Part shown: positions 46,024-56,099 of the stretch, piece by piece
Layout of the letters: every line of letters starts with the position of its first letter
Numbering within the stretch: position 1 is the stretch's first letter
Source: Pseudomonas sp. GM79
Lineage (GTDB): Bacteria; Pseudomonadota; Gammaproteobacteria; Pseudomonadales; Pseudomonadaceae
Direction of reading: 5' to 3'
Assembly: GCF_000282495.1 (NCBI RefSeq)
Contig: NZ_AKJE01000049.1
Coordinates: 51,239-115,238 of the forward strand
Length of the DNA: 64,000 bases
Position numbers and translations under genes: made by a program
The notes under the pieces: model-generated
The model's database searches: none
Seen by the model: only the letters and a program-made list of their open reading frames with translations
Told to the model about the DNA's origin: nothing

Positions 46024-46488
46024 TTAGAAGACCTCGATGAGTTTCTGATTGTAGTCGTCCAGATAGCTCTGAAGCCCTTCCCGGTCGATCAGCCAAACAC
46101 CTGAGGTACCGGCCAACTCTTTCGCGGATTTTGTGTAGTAGGAGTTCGTGACAACCATGGCCTCGTCACAACCATAGAAGGCCTTAGCGGAAATGGCTTG
46201 CTGGACAGCCGCGTTGCCAACCGAACCAGAGTAATTCTTGGCCTGGATCACCATGTTTTTCCCGAAGCGGCTTACGAAAAGATCTGCACCTTGGTCAGCA
46301 GTATTCTTGGTCTCTTTGACCTCATAGCCAATGGTCTGGAAGATTTCAACCAGGAAGGCTTCGAATTGAAATCCGTCCATTGCATCCCACCAGGTGCATG
46401 GTGATGAATTGGTTGGGATTGAAATGCTCGAGCTGAGACCCAATCGCTCGACGAGAATGTCGAAATACTTCTCCTCGCAAAGACTCAA
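46024..46488 (-). CDS. Mrr-type restriction endonuclease
   Basis: A 154-residue protein whose residues ~38-150 match the Mrr_cat nuclease fold: EAFLVEIFQTIGYEVKETKN, the metal-binding D65-QGAD-69, and the Q-x-K motif in IQAKNYSG (82-84), then SAKAFYGCDEAMVVTNS. The start is TTG 46488, which is unusual; the part before residue 38 is not typical and no helix or DNA-binding domain precedes it, so the gene may be 5'-truncated, with a broken plus-strand gene starting four bases further on. It would cut DNA, but its specificity partner is unknown. Confidence 0.75.
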   Translation of the reverse strand: MSLCEEKYFDILVERLGLSSSISIPTNSSPCTWWDAMDGFQFEAFLVEIFQTIGYEVKETKNTADQGADLFVSRFGKNMVIQAKNYSGSVGNAAVQQAISAKAFYGCDEAMVVTNSYYTKSAKELAGTSGVWLIDREGLQSYLDDYNQKLIEVF

Positions 46489-46491
46489 GCC

Positions 46492-47196
46492 ATTTCGAAA
46501 AGCCTGTACAAGAAGGAGCTGGGAACAGATGCTCCGCGCCAGATCGCAGAAAGATAACGACTGGCCCCAATTTCAATCCCTAAAAAGCAACGCGGATCGG
46601 CATCGGCGCCCACATACAGCCGCAGCTTATGGCGGCCCCCGGTTTGATGAGTCGATGACACCGCAAGAGCGAAGCTCAATAAGAAATGGTATCCGGCTGT
46701 GTCAGATCTGCGCCCGGATGATTGTGTAGACCCCAAGCGGTATTCATTACATCGATTGCTCAGTTGGAAGCATGACGCAGAGCAGGAGACCGACGACGAA
46801 GTAGAAGGCCCACCGAGGCAATTGCCAGCGGATGATGAAGAGCAGGAGGAATGCTGGATTTGCCCGTTTTGCAAGTCATTTGTTGGGCGGGATAACCATG
46901 TCTGTCTTGGATGGAGAGCGGAGTTAGTTCGCGGCTCCATCGCCAAAGAGAGAGATAACGCTATGAAGGTGGGTTTGTTAATCAGTGCCATGATTGGCTT
47001 CGCGATTTTTGGTTTGATGCCTCAATGGCTGAGCTCAACATTTGGGTGTATGTGCCCGCTACCTTCGAGCTTGGGCTGGTCGCATGGGGTATAGGTGGAG
47101 GCCTCGCATTATTCAGTGGCCTTGGATCTATTCATCATTGATGAACAGCTCCACAAACGCCGTCCGCCGCGCTTCTTTCGTCCAACGTTCACCTGA
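46492..47196 (+). pseudogene. Degraded HNH / zinc-ribbon / membrane protein gene
   Basis: A coherent protein is spread over three reading frames. The pieces in order: ISKSLYKKELGTDAPRQIAE, TTGPNFNP (then a stop), KATRIGIGAHI, TAAAYGGPRFDESMTPQERS (then IRNGIRLCQICARMIV), DPKRYSLHRLLSWKHDAEQE, a CPFCKSFVGRDNHVCLGW zinc-ribbon-like segment, a hydrophobic helix (VGLLISAMIGFAIFGLMPQW), and LNIWVYVPATFELGLVAWGI. The HNH part follows the pattern of small nuclease-like proteins with an AHI-TAAA core. At least four frame disruptions and one stop make it a pseudogene. It is divergent from the Mrr-like gene with three bases between. Confidence 0.75.
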
Positions 47197-47681
47197 TGTA
47201 GGTGTTTGAAATGTAGTGTTTCTGCTGTGCCTCGCGGAGTGAGGATTTCTCAGTCAGAGTTCCTGCAAAGCACCGGGGTATTTGAGGGCAAGGTGCGCGC
47301 AGCCTGCTGATTTTTGATTTGTTTCCAGCGCGAGACTTGCCAGCATTGCTCACTGGGGAAGCTGCTATTAGTGTTCCCTACCTAGAAAGTGTCACCGGTC
47401 GACAGCATTTCCTGTTCTATTTCGACCGGGACTTAGTGGTTGCTAAGGTAAGGTGGCGGGCGCTCATTAACCGGATACCACTGCGTTGATTTGCTTCCCC
47501 GGATGCGTAGCAAGGTCTCCCTGAGACATGGGATCAAGGCAATCCAGCTTCTGGAAATCGGCAGGCCGCAATAGGTGGAGGCTTGACAAACCTCGCAGCA
47601 GGCAAGGTACCCGATGTTTGCAAGGAAAGGATGAAGTTTTGTATCTCCAGCGCTCCGTGACAGCCATCAAATTTCCTGGAT
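47197..47681. other. Non-coding gap
   Basis: No gene, hairpin or repeat could be supported between the broken HNH gene and the second OLD/helicase pair. Short frames on both strands lack ribosome sites. Confidence 0.4.
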
Positions 47682-49349
47682 TTAGTTAGAGTAGGTCTTC
47701 CAAAGGTTTACGTACCCCAAGAACTCTTCCTGGGCAGTGCGTGATGATTTCCAATAGTTAACCTGCCCAAGGTTTTCTCTGCGATGAGCCGTTGTCACAA
47801 TGAGTCGTCTTTCCGCGCGCGATACGCCAACGAAAAAAGTGCACTGAACCTCGTGATGATCCTTGCCGAAGTAGGCTTGGTCTTCGACACCTAGCAAAAC
47901 CACCGTATCAAACTCCAGCCCTTTGCTCTTGTGCACGGTTAGGATGCGGATCGACTGGTCATCAGACAGCTGTGCCAATGCTTTCAGAAGATCAGGCTCT
48001 CTCTCCAAGGCTTCATCAATATATTTCTTAACCTCCGCGATAAGGTCGCGAAGGGTTTCTCTGGATTCGTAATCATGGGACAGCCCAGCCAACAGGGTCG
48101 GCCCAACCATCGCGAGGAATTCCTCCAAAAGCGTCCATCGTTGGGTGAACGTTTTGGTCGCCAAATCGGCTGAAGCAGACTTGCGCGCCTCTTTGATGTA
48201 GCGGCTCCAATTGGACTTCAGCTTCCCCTCTGCATCGTCTTCTACCGGAATGATGCGACGGGTGAGACGAGTCCAAGCTTTAGGCTCTCTTAGCCCGTAG
48301 ATGCACAATAGGTAATCCACGATGACCTGGGCGATGGGCTCAGTCGAAATGTCTTGGGCCTTGTTTTCGTTTCGATAGCTAATCCCCCAATCGTCTAGCT
48401 CAGCCGTCAGTCGCATACAGTAAGCCTCCGGCTGGATGCGCGTGAGTATGGCGATCTTGGCAGGATCGATGCCTTCCACGTTGACCCAGTGGGCGATGCG
48501 CTCTGCTAAATCGCTAGCCTCCTCCTCACAATCGGCATAGGACAACACGTGCACCTCGCCACCCTCACCGGCGAGTAATTGAGCCGGCATTTCTGAGTCT
48601 GGATCTAGAACCTTGATGATCTCGTTCTGGAGTTTCAGCAAGTGCGGCAGCGAACGGAAGTTTCGATAGATGTTGAGGTGCAAGGCTTCAAAGTCATCGA
48701 CGAATTCGGCGAATACCCCATCCAAGGCGCCGGCCCACCCCATGATTTTTTGCTTCACGTCTCCCACGGCAGTTACACGACGACCTGATCCTTTAAATAG
48801 CCTCGTAACAAGCTCGTATTGCTCATCTGTGCAGTCTTGGAATTCGTCCAGGAAGACATCGCTGTAGGTCTGGCGTACTGCGTTAACAGCCGCCGGGTAG
48901 GCATCCAGAATCTTAATGGCAAGCGGGATGAGCTCCTTGAACTCCGTCTGAACAGGATGAGCCTTGCCCTTGGCGACAACTTTGAAACCGGGGTTCAAAG
49001 CATCGTCGCCAGATAGCACTGGCCTGAAGCGCTCAACAATCCTTTTCGCCAATCCGTGGAATGTGTAGCTATCGAACCGACCTGCATACGCCGCGCCGCA
49101 TCGACGCCGGACGCGCTCCTTCAGGTTGTTACTGGCGTCGACTTTGAAGGCAATGGCCAGAATACGGTTTGGATAACGGCACACGCCTGTCGTCAGCAAG
49201 AAGTCGGCACGTTGAGCGAGCAACTCTGACTTCCCAGAACCAGGGCCCGCAGTCAAGGCCACGCAGCGCTTTTGCTCCTTCGCTGCAATCTCTGCGTTTG
49301 GTTCAAGCACGATTCCATCGGATGGTTTCCAGGCTTCGACCTTGATCAC
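47682..49349 (-). CDS. UvrD/SF1-type helicase, Gabija GajB-like (pair 2)
   Basis: A 555-residue SF1 helicase with all main motifs: Walker A AGPGSGKS (34-41), motif Ia region NRILAIAFKVDASNN, motif II FLDEFQD (about 165-171), motif III VGDVKQKIMGWAGAL, motif IV IYRNFRSLP, motif V VHKSKGLEFD (about 470), and motif VI GVSRAERRLIV. It is longer and more complete than the first helicase of the island, with an intact P-loop. It overlaps the upstream OLD gene by four bases. In Gabija it pairs with the nuclease to respond to DNA ends or nucleotide depletion during phage infection. Confidence 0.9.
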   Translation of the reverse strand: MIKVEAWKPSDGIVLEPNAEIAAKEQKRCVALTAGPGSGKSELLAQRADFLLTTGVCRYPNRILAIAFKVDASNNLKERVRRRCGAAYAGRFDSYTFHGLAKRIVERFRPVLSGDDALNPGFKVVAKGKAHPVQTEFKELIPLAIKILDAYPAAVNAVRQTYSDVFLDEFQDCTDEQYELVTRLFKGSGRRVTAVGDVKQKIMGWAGALDGVFAEFVDDFEALHLNIYRNFRSLPHLLKLQNEIIKVLDPDSEMPAQLLAGEGGEVHVLSYADCEEEASDLAERIAHWVNVEGIDPAKIAILTRIQPEAYCMRLTAELDDWGISYRNENKAQDISTEPIAQVIVDYLLCIYGLREPKAWTRLTRRIIPVEDDAEGKLKSNWSRYIKEARKSASADLATKTFTQRWTLLEEFLAMVGPTLLAGLSHDYESRETLRDLIAEVKKYIDEALEREPDLLKALAQLSDDQSIRILTVHKSKGLEFDTVVLLGVEDQAYFGKDHHEVQCTFFVGVSRAERRLIVTTAHRRENLGQVNYWKSSRTAQEEFLGYVNLWKTYSN

Positions 49350-51301
49350 TCGTGAAGCTCCTTGGCCACCTTGATTATATGCTTGACCAGTCTCTTGAGC
49401 GACGGCGGCATCGCCTCCCTTAGATCATCATCAGTGAGCTTGGAGAGGGCTTCGATGTGCGATTTCGGCTTGCTCTCCACCTTGAACAATTTGTGATACG
49501 CAGCAAAATAACTACGCTCTGACACGGTGTACTGCTTCTCGTCATAAAAGCTGTCACCCAGCACCGATCTGACCTGGCCGACCTTCGGTGTCACAAGGTG
49601 TTTGGCCTCGATCCCGAAGGCCTTTGGGAAAGCGCGCAGCATGGCGAAATCCAAGTCCATTGGGCTGGAGAAGAAAACTTCAAATGGTTCCAGCTCAGCG
49701 ATATAGCTCCTGAAGCCACGATCTTTTTCAACTTTTAGAAGTTTATATTTAGGATTATTCCAGCTTGGGAGTTTTTCGAGCTGGTCGTCGGGCATGTATC
49801 CCTGGTTAGGACGGTGATAATTTAGCTGGGTCGCAACATAGTGGATCCGCCCCCACCCTCCACCGTGCCTTGCTACATCGAGATCCAACAGGGTCACGTA
49901 TGGAATTTCGAGCCTGCTCAAAAGGCGCCAGAAATGGTTCACATGGCGTCCCCCAAGCGGCGCGATGCACACAGCGGCCTCATCTACCATGAGCCCCTCT
50001 GCGGCCAGTAAACGCGGCAGCACAATCTCTTCGCTATCACCCTCGCCGAGCACGACCAGCCTAGAAAAATAGATCTCGGGGAATGCTTGTACTGCTTCTC
50101 TGACAAATTTGTAGGCCTCACCAGCCTTTGGGGGCATCGAAATCTTAGTCACGACCGTGCAGCGCGAATCGTCGAGCCGGAGATACCGAATCTGTTCAGG
50201 CTCAACGCGACGCAGCATCGATGGGGCATGCGTGGCGATCATTGCCTGAGCATCTGAGTTCCCCTTAGCTAGCACCAGAGCCTTCAAGGACGATACGATC
50301 CGACCCAGGTAATGAGGAGAGAGACTGTTCTCAGGTTCTTCAAGCGCTATCAACGTGAATACGGCAGGCTTGAGCTTGTCCATGTCGAACGAGTCATCAT
50401 CCCCCTTCAGCACCGCCCTACCGATTGCCTGGGAAGTGAGTACCAAGGTCAAATACAGCATCGACTTCTGCCCGTCACTGAGGCGAGAGAAATCAACCTG
50501 CTGCTCACCATGACCTGGTGTGAAAGACACCGAGAGATGCCTTAGCAGCGCCTCGATCTCATGGGTCACGAAGGTTAGGCTGGGGTCTTTGAAAAATTTG
50601 CCTTTATGCAGCTTGCCCCAGACCTTAGCGATTCCGTCTCCAAGGTTGATGACTGATTGATTCGTACTGAGGCTCTCGGAAATGTCTGCGGAAAGCTGGC
50701 TGATTTTTTCGCGTTGCTCTGCCCAGTTTACCGCCCGCAACAGCCGGCCAAGAAGCGCATTGGTTCCGTAGGCGATGTGCTCTGCCGGATCACGCCGCGC
50801 AGGTAGGTAGTGCACCTGAATTTGGTTCCGCTCATCGCGTGGTACCGGAGATGTTGCGACTGGGTTCCCATCCTCGTCGACCTCAGAGACATAGCGCAAG
50901 GTTTGCTCGATCTCATCGTCCAACCCTAGCGAGGCGTCCAAACGGTACCGCACGCGCGGTACGCCATGGATGTTGTCCAGCCGCATGTGCCCAAAGTTGC
51001 ATGGGATGGTCGGGTGTTCTTTCGTCTCATCGGCAATTTCGGGGAAATAAAAATCTGCCTCGATCCACAACGTTCTCTCACTGTCCGGCCTCTCCTCCTC
51101 ATCATGTGCGACGAAGAAATCAGATTTTCGCAGCCGCCGTTGATTGGGGTCGATTGAAAAAAGGCGGCAGAGCGCCTGCAACGTTGCAGTTTTGCCGGAG
51201 CCGTTAGGCCCAATCAGGAAGGTTAGTTTTCGGAAATCGATAGTAACCGGCTTTGCGCCGAACGATTGAAAACCACACACGCGCATCTGCTTGAGTACCA
51301 A
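49346..51301 (-). CDS. OLD-family ATPase/TOPRIM nuclease, Gabija GajA-like (pair 2)
   Basis: A 651-residue OLD protein. ATPase: Walker A GPNGSGKTA (31-39), signature RLSDGQKSMLYLTL (about 275), Walker B IALEEPENSLSPHYL (about 320), H-loop MIATHAPS. TOPRIM: VVLGEGDSEEIVLPRLL (about 420) and DLDVARHGGGWG (about 470). The frame starts at TTG 51301 with AGGA upstream; an ATG five codons later (51286) is an alternative. It is about 120 residues longer than the first OLD protein and only distantly similar to it, so the two pairs were acquired separately. Other OLD-helicase defences exist, hence Gabija-like. Confidence 0.9.
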   Translation of the reverse strand: MVLKQMRVCGFQSFGAKPVTIDFRKLTFLIGPNGSGKTATLQALCRLFSIDPNQRRLRKSDFFVAHDEEERPDSERTLWIEADFYFPEIADETKEHPTIPCNFGHMRLDNIHGVPRVRYRLDASLGLDDEIEQTLRYVSEVDEDGNPVATSPVPRDERNQIQVHYLPARRDPAEHIAYGTNALLGRLLRAVNWAEQREKISQLSADISESLSTNQSVINLGDGIAKVWGKLHKGKFFKDPSLTFVTHEIEALLRHLSVSFTPGHGEQQVDFSRLSDGQKSMLYLTLVLTSQAIGRAVLKGDDDSFDMDKLKPAVFTLIALEEPENSLSPHYLGRIVSSLKALVLAKGNSDAQAMIATHAPSMLRRVEPEQIRYLRLDDSRCTVVTKISMPPKAGEAYKFVREAVQAFPEIYFSRLVVLGEGDSEEIVLPRLLAAEGLMVDEAAVCIAPLGGRHVNHFWRLLSRLEIPYVTLLDLDVARHGGGWGRIHYVATQLNYHRPNQGYMPDDQLEKLPSWNNPKYKLLKVEKDRGFRSYIAELEPFEVFFSSPMDLDFAMLRAFPKAFGIEAKHLVTPKVGQVRSVLGDSFYDEKQYTVSERSYFAAYHKLFKVESKPKSHIEALSKLTDDDLREAMPPSLKRLVKHIIKVAKELHE

Positions 51302-51890
51302 CGCTCGAATCCTTTCTAGCTAACGATGACCGGCGGCCCAGGCTCTCAGGCACGCTCCGCTGTAAATGAGAATGCAGCGAGCCAATCCTAGCCCAAGCAG
51401 TCAGGCAGTAATAGCCAAAGAGTGGCAAAAAACGTTTCAACGCTAGAGTATCTAGCGATGGCAGGATTCACCGTTGAATGATCCTAACGGGCCATAATGC
51501 AAGAGCTCGGAAGGGTGAGATGCCTACCTAGCAAGCGCAATTGCAACAGAGACTATCAAGATCGCCCTGGACGCTCTAAAGCACGCGAGGGTAAACGTGC
51601 GCGGTCAGCGGCGGCATACAGTGCTCTAACAAATTGTAAGCCTAGCCGGGCCACGTTGGCCCGAATCAACTACCTCCCCCGCACGGATGGCTGGGGCTCT
51701 TCGGCAGTGAGCACATCTCAGGGGACAGAAACACGGAAGGAAGAGACCAATACAATGTAGAACGTCATCGCTGAGGTTTGATTGCATCGCTCACGACGCA
51801 CCTATTCCGCTAGTTGCGGCAAAATTACCTTTCCGTAGTGCGAAATCACGGGTCGGTGCCCCCTCTACAATCATGAGTTATGCCCAAAAA
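51302..51890. other. Intergenic gap with a possible REP-like hairpin
   Basis: No gene was found. A hairpin-like sequence (GCCGGGCC-ACGTT-GGCCCGA) lies at about 51645-51664, similar to sequences at 58366-58380 and 63981-63996. Confidence 0.45.
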
Positions 51891-52298
51891 TCAGCGATCG
51901 CGAGAGAAATTTTGGCGCTCGTCCGCCGACATCACGTGAATGTCCGTGTACTGCTTGCCGTCATCGTATTGGCCAAGGGTGTAAGTCATCCACACAGGCT
52001 GCGCCAGCATGCCCATGTTGGACTCCACGGACGCCTTGGCGAAGCATTTTTTGCGCCCTGACTCCTTGTTGTTCGAAAGGCTCTCAACTTCGTGGATGCC
52101 TGAAACTTTGGCCCAGACGTTGCGGCCTTGTCGGTTAAGCATGTCGACGTAGCTGTTGCGGGAATTTTGAGCCTTGAGAGTCAGCGCCTCCTTGACCTGT
52201 GGGTCGGAGCAGGTTCGGCTGTCAGCCAGAGCAATGCCGGAGCACATCATGGACAGGACTGCGCAAGCAGTGACTCGAGTGAGAGGGTGTTTGAACAT
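51891..52298 (-). CDS. Hypothetical periplasmic protein
   Basis: A 135-residue protein with a signal peptide (residues 1-25, ending GIALA). The mature part has two cysteines (TCSDPQ and KKCFAKA) that could form a disulfide, and no known domain. It is a small exported protein of the kind common in Pseudomonas. It lies alone on the minus strand, downstream of the J-domain gene. Confidence 0.6.
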   Translation of the reverse strand: MFKHPLTRVTACAVLSMMCSGIALADSRTCSDPQVKEALTLKAQNSRNSYVDMLNRQGRNVWAKVSGIHEVESLSNNKESGRKKCFAKASVESNMGMLAQPVWMTYTLGQYDDGKQYTDIHVMSADERQNFSRDR

Positions 52299-52545
52299 TG
52301 GAGCAATCCTTGATTCGGTATTCTGTGTTTTGCAGGTTGCTTTTAGGTGTCGTGATGATAAGGCAAAAAGCCATCATCAATGTCGGTGAATTCAAAAAAC
52401 TCAGCATTCCCCACCAAATCATGCGCATCCGATAGCTGAGCTGACATTCGCGATGCAAGTGCATGGGAGATGACCTACTCGCGTATCACCTGCTGGCTGG
52501 AATTGGAAACGCGCGATGCCTAGTCCTATCAAAAACGCCTCAGAT

Positions 52546-53982
52546 TCAAAACTCGTCCTCGGCAAGATTGTAGGTCGTCATGTTGCCGTTCTGGACTTTA
52601 TACAGAGTGAGCGTGAGGTCGCTGTATTGCGTGCCCCTGGACGTCTTTTTCTCCTCAAGCGTGAATTGTTCAGAGCGGGAAAGGTAGCCGGCGACAAGAT
52701 CTCTATAGCGCACATCATAGCTACCAGGCGTGACCGCTTTGATCGTGAAACGACCGTGTGCGGGAATGAAAACAAAGCGAGCTGGCTTGGCGTAGTTTCC
52801 GGTTAGAGATACGAGCTTTACAAAGACGTCTGAACTGTTTTGCCCATTGTCGATGGTGACAGTAGAAAGCCCGTTGGAATTGGTTTGAGGGTAACCCTTT
52901 ACATAAGACGCCTGGGTTGGCCACGGTTGCCCATTTGGCGCCTTTGCAGGTCGCGTCCAAGCTCGCTTAGCAGTAGTGCCGGCATTCGTGGTGGACGCTT
53001 GAGCTACAGGTTGGCGAGTTGTGACTGTCCCAACAGCGTTTGATGCGGGTAGTCCAGTGGGCGAAGTCAGCTTGCCTTGATCGCCATTCGCAGTAACTTC
53101 AGATAGGTATGGCTTTGGGCCTCGAGGTGGCGAATAAGTGTGCGTCTGCGCGTTCATCACCGCTGAGGTAATGCCGGTGACAACCACAGCAACGACAGCT
53201 AACTGCACAAAAAACCGACGCTGCGTAAGTCTCCAAGCATTCCTGAGGCGGACACTGTCGCCGCCGAGCGCGGTTAAAAAAGCTTCAATAGTTGCACGTA
53301 ACTTGGCTCCTTCATCATCGACGTATCCACCGCCGGACTTTTTCTTACGAGGGATTTTCTGCGCCAAGCTAAGCGCGTCCATGGCGACCGCGCGTGCCAT
53401 ATCTGGACGGCCTGAGGCCGCGAAATACCATGCCTGATGTGCAACCAATCGTGCGTTAGGTAATACCGGCTGATTCCCTCCGAGCAAATTCACCCAAAGG
53501 GCATGGATGGAATATATCGGGCCCCACGGAACACCCCACCAACCCAGCGTCCAGGTAATCGCAGATGCTTGAAGTGCTTTCTTTTCGGCGCAAGGGCTAC
53601 AAAAAATCCCTTGGCTCATTGAGCGTAGTGTGAAAACCAAAAAGCTTTTGGCCTTCAAAAAGATCACATACCGAGGCTGCGCAGATACTTTGCCGCAACA
53701 TGAGCAGACGATCGGATCGGGAACCTCGAACGCTTGCGCGGTGCCCTCGTCTGCCGTCTCCACTGACATCGTGTCGTATTCGGCTCGAGACTCTGGTTCA
53801 CTCAGTACGGCATAGGCTTCATTAAGATGCTGAAATTGGCTGGTGGCACCAGTTGACGCGTTTCGATCTGGATGTAGCTCCATCGCTCGCCGGCGATAAG
53901 CAGCTTTGATCGATGCCCCATCAGCCTCAGTATTTACTCCAAGAATGGCGTAGAAGCCCTTAGGATCCTTGCTGCCCATCAC
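52546..53982 (-). CDS. J-domain membrane protein
   Basis: A 478-residue protein. Residues 8-75 are a J domain with the HPD motif at 37-39, which stimulates Hsp70 (DnaK) partners. A zinc-knuckle pair follows (CSCCGK about 92, CSPCAEK about 131) within a Trp-rich region (about 140-165) that is probably membrane-associated. A transmembrane helix lies at about 258-278 (VQLAVVAVVVTGITSAVM), and the last ~110 residues are an exposed beta-rich domain (FVKLVSLTGNYAKPARFVFI). The start is GTG 53982 or ATG 53979. Function is unknown; J-type proteins with C-terminal domains of this kind are seen next to phage-defence genes and in plasmids. Confidence 0.72.
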   Translation of the reverse strand: MMGSKDPKGFYAILGVNTEADGASIKAAYRRRAMELHPDRNASTGATSQFQHLNEAYAVLSEPESRAEYDTMSVETADEGTAQAFEVPDPIVCSCCGKVSAQPRYVIFLKAKSFLVFTLRSMSQGIFCSPCAEKKALQASAITWTLGWWGVPWGPIYSIHALWVNLLGGNQPVLPNARLVAHQAWYFAASGRPDMARAVAMDALSLAQKIPRKKKSGGGYVDDEGAKLRATIEAFLTALGGDSVRLRNAWRLTQRRFFVQLAVVAVVVTGITSAVMNAQTHTYSPPRGPKPYLSEVTANGDQGKLTSPTGLPASNAVGTVTTRQPVAQASTTNAGTTAKRAWTRPAKAPNGQPWPTQASYVKGYPQTNSNGLSTVTIDNGQNSSDVFVKLVSLTGNYAKPARFVFIPAHGRFTIKAVTPGSYDVRYRDLVAGYLSRSEQFTLEEKKTSRGTQYSDLTLTLYKVQNGNMTTYNLAEDEF

Positions 53983-55133
53983 GCCACATCCCTGTCTTGT
54001 TTTAGTTTTTTCGTACGCATGATGTGGCCATCGACAAGAATCAAAGTCCCTTACGTCGTGCCATATCTAGCTTACTGTTTGTAACCAAATTGGTTCGAAC
54101 TGATTCTAGGGCAAATCGCCACCATTCAGAAGGATCAAATCTATTCGGACTCACGCTCCTATTTTCAATCCGGAAGTTGTGTTGATCTCTTACCTGCTGT
54201 GAGTGCGATCGAAAGATCCATGGCCAGGCACCACCAGGTGAGCCTAGGAACGATCGCTCAGGGCATGACGGGGCTGAAAGAGTACTGTCGAGGTGTTCTG
54301 CATCACGCAGTTGAAGCGCACAGAGGCTACGTGTAACGCAGTTTTGTGCGATGTAACACACCCAACGTTACAGTGAGAAAAGTACGTTACAAACCAATGG
54401 ATATGGGGGTGAAACCTCTAAACTGTACCGATGAGGGAACCCGATTTGTTGCAAGCGCCAGCCTTTCCGATGCAGCCGTAATCACCTTGAACGACACAAG
54501 ATTTACCGCCGTCGATAACCCAAGTCACCAGGTGATCTTGATCTCTATAAATGCAGGAAACCCTGGCTGCGCTCTCCAAAGATTTCAGGTGGCTTAAAAA
54601 GCTAGCCGCGACTCACGTCGCGAATAAGCGACCTGCCCTTCTCTACGAGTCGAGTTAGGCGTTCACTGCGGCCTTCACTTTTCATTGCCAAAGAACCGGA
54701 TCCTAGGCAAAAGCAGCAGAAATCAATCGAGTCGACTGACCTAAAATTTCTGGTTGCCAGGATTGGGCGAGACTGCAAGATCCCTGCTTTTGTTTTGCTA
54801 TCAAATAAGAACTCCGATTTCGTTTTTTGGATTCAAGGGGCACTGCCAAAATATTTTTTTAGTGACTGCCTGGCGCTGCTGTTATCGCTAACTGAATCAG
54901 ACGGTGCTGCCACTCTTTCCTAGCTCAAAGTGCTGACTCCGCGCCCTTGTGCCGAAGCGGCAGCCGGCCATCTTCCCCCCCACCACATACGCATGGTGCT
55001 CGGCATGACCAGTGCCGACACGGCCCAACCTACGCTCCACGACGCACATGCATCTTCGCATTGGGCAGTTGCCCTTCGGTGGACATTGAGTCGTGCGTAT
55101 ACTTCGCTTCTTCTCAATTGCTTAAGCTTTCCA
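53983..55133. other. Long non-coding gap with a repeat element
   Basis: No gene of normal quality was found. A plus-strand frame of 83 codons (54346-54597) starts inside the repeat element at 54331 and has no ribosome site. Two minus-strand frames are similarly weak. A perfect hairpin CGCGAC-TCAC-GTCGCG occurs at 54607-54622. Confidence 0.4.
54331..54430. repeat. Copy 1 of an intergenic repeat with TGTAAC/GTTACA boxes
   Basis: About 100 bases that match 58197-58295 at roughly 70 percent of positions. Here TGTAAC occurs twice (about 54332-54337 and 54352-54357), followed by GTTACA twice (about 54367-54372 and 54385-54390), giving a four-box, two-fold layout. The rest of the match includes AAACTGT near the end. 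Confidence 0.6.
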
Positions 55134-56099
55134 ATGAAAAAACTGCTTTCCGTAGTAGCGCTAGCCCTCTCGGTAATTACCCCCGCCTTCTCAAGCCCTC
55201 CCTCGACCTTTTCCGAAGCCAAGGTCGTCGCAAAGCAGAAGATCTACCTCGACCAAGCGAACAGCTCCATGGGCGAACTTTATTGCGGGTGCAAATGGAC
55301 GTGGGTTGGCAAATCAGGTGGTCGTATCGATGCTGAGTCATGTGGCCTTAAGGCCAGAAAGCAAGAGAATCGGGCAGAGCGGACTGAGTGGGAACACATA
55401 GTTCCAGCCTGGACATTCGGCAACCAACGTCAATGCTGGAAGAATGGTGGTAGAGAGCACTGTGTGGACGATGATCCTGTGTTCCGAGCAATGGAAGCAG
55501 ACCTGTTCAACCTTTACCCATCTGTTGGGGAGGTGAATGGCGACCGTAGCAATTTCAACTACGGCATGGCCTCTGGGGTAGCGCCGCAGTATGGGCAGTG
55601 CAAGACGCGAGTCGATTTCGATCAACGCGCAGCGGAACCGCGTGACGAAGTCAAAGGGCTTGTCGCGAGAACAACCTTTTACATGTTCGACAGATACAAG
55701 CTGAGCATGTCTCGTCAGCAGCAACAGCTACTGATGGCTTGGGACAAGCAGCACCCAGTTTCGTCTTGGGAGAAAGAGCGTGATAGGCGCATCGCAGCAA
55801 TCATGGGGCACTCCAATCCATTCGTAACTGGCGAGCGTCGATGGTCGCAAGGATACAAGGCAGTTGGTGACGGTGTGGTTAGCGCCGCTCCTGTTAATCC
55901 CCCGCGCGCGCCAGCTCAGCCAACCCTAGCGAGCGCGAGCGGAGTAGGTTCGATCATTGGCAATCGGAAAAGCCAGGTCTACCACCTCTCGATGGGGTGC
56001 CCTGGTTATGGGCAGGTGTCTGCGAAAAATCAGATCTCCTTCACGTCAGAATCTGAAGCTCAGGCGGCGGGATATCGCAAAGCAGGCAACTGCAAATAG
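55134..56099 (+). CDS. Endonuclease I (EndA-like) with C-terminal Ada-like metal-binding domain
   Basis: A 321-residue exported nuclease. The frame opens at 54930, but ATG 55134 gives a clean signal peptide (about 1-20, ending PAFS). The Endonuclease_1 domain (about 40-250) has ERTEWEHIVPAWTFG with catalytic H88 and the ADLFNLYPSVGEVNG stretch, matching periplasmic EndA, which cuts double-stranded DNA without specificity. The last ~45 residues (SQVYHLSMGCPGYG and later GYRKAGNC) resemble the Ada-type metal-binding fold fused to many secreted nucleases. A basic proline-rich linker joins them. It could degrade incoming or environmental DNA. Confidence 0.88.
   Translation: MKKLLSVVALALSVITPAFSSPPSTFSEAKVVAKQKIYLDQANSSMGELYCGCKWTWVGKSGGRIDAESCGLKARKQENRAERTEWEHIVPAWTFGNQRQCWKNGGREHCVDDDPVFRAMEADLFNLYPSVGEVNGDRSNFNYGMASGVAPQYGQCKTRVDFDQRAAEPRDEVKGLVARTTFYMFDRYKLSMSRQQQQLLMAWDKQHPVSSWEKERDRRIAAIMGHSNPFVTGERRWSQGYKAVGDGVVSAAPVNPPRAPAQPTLASASGVGSIIGNRKSQVYHLSMGCPGYGQVSAKNQISFTSESEAQAAGYRKAGNCK

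Noticed and set aside
54041..54597. Frames on both strands in the J-domain/endonuclease gap
   Set aside because: They overlap the TGTAAC/GTTACA repeat, have no ribosome sites and no known motif. The plus frame resembles one at 58212 only because both start inside copies of the same repeat.
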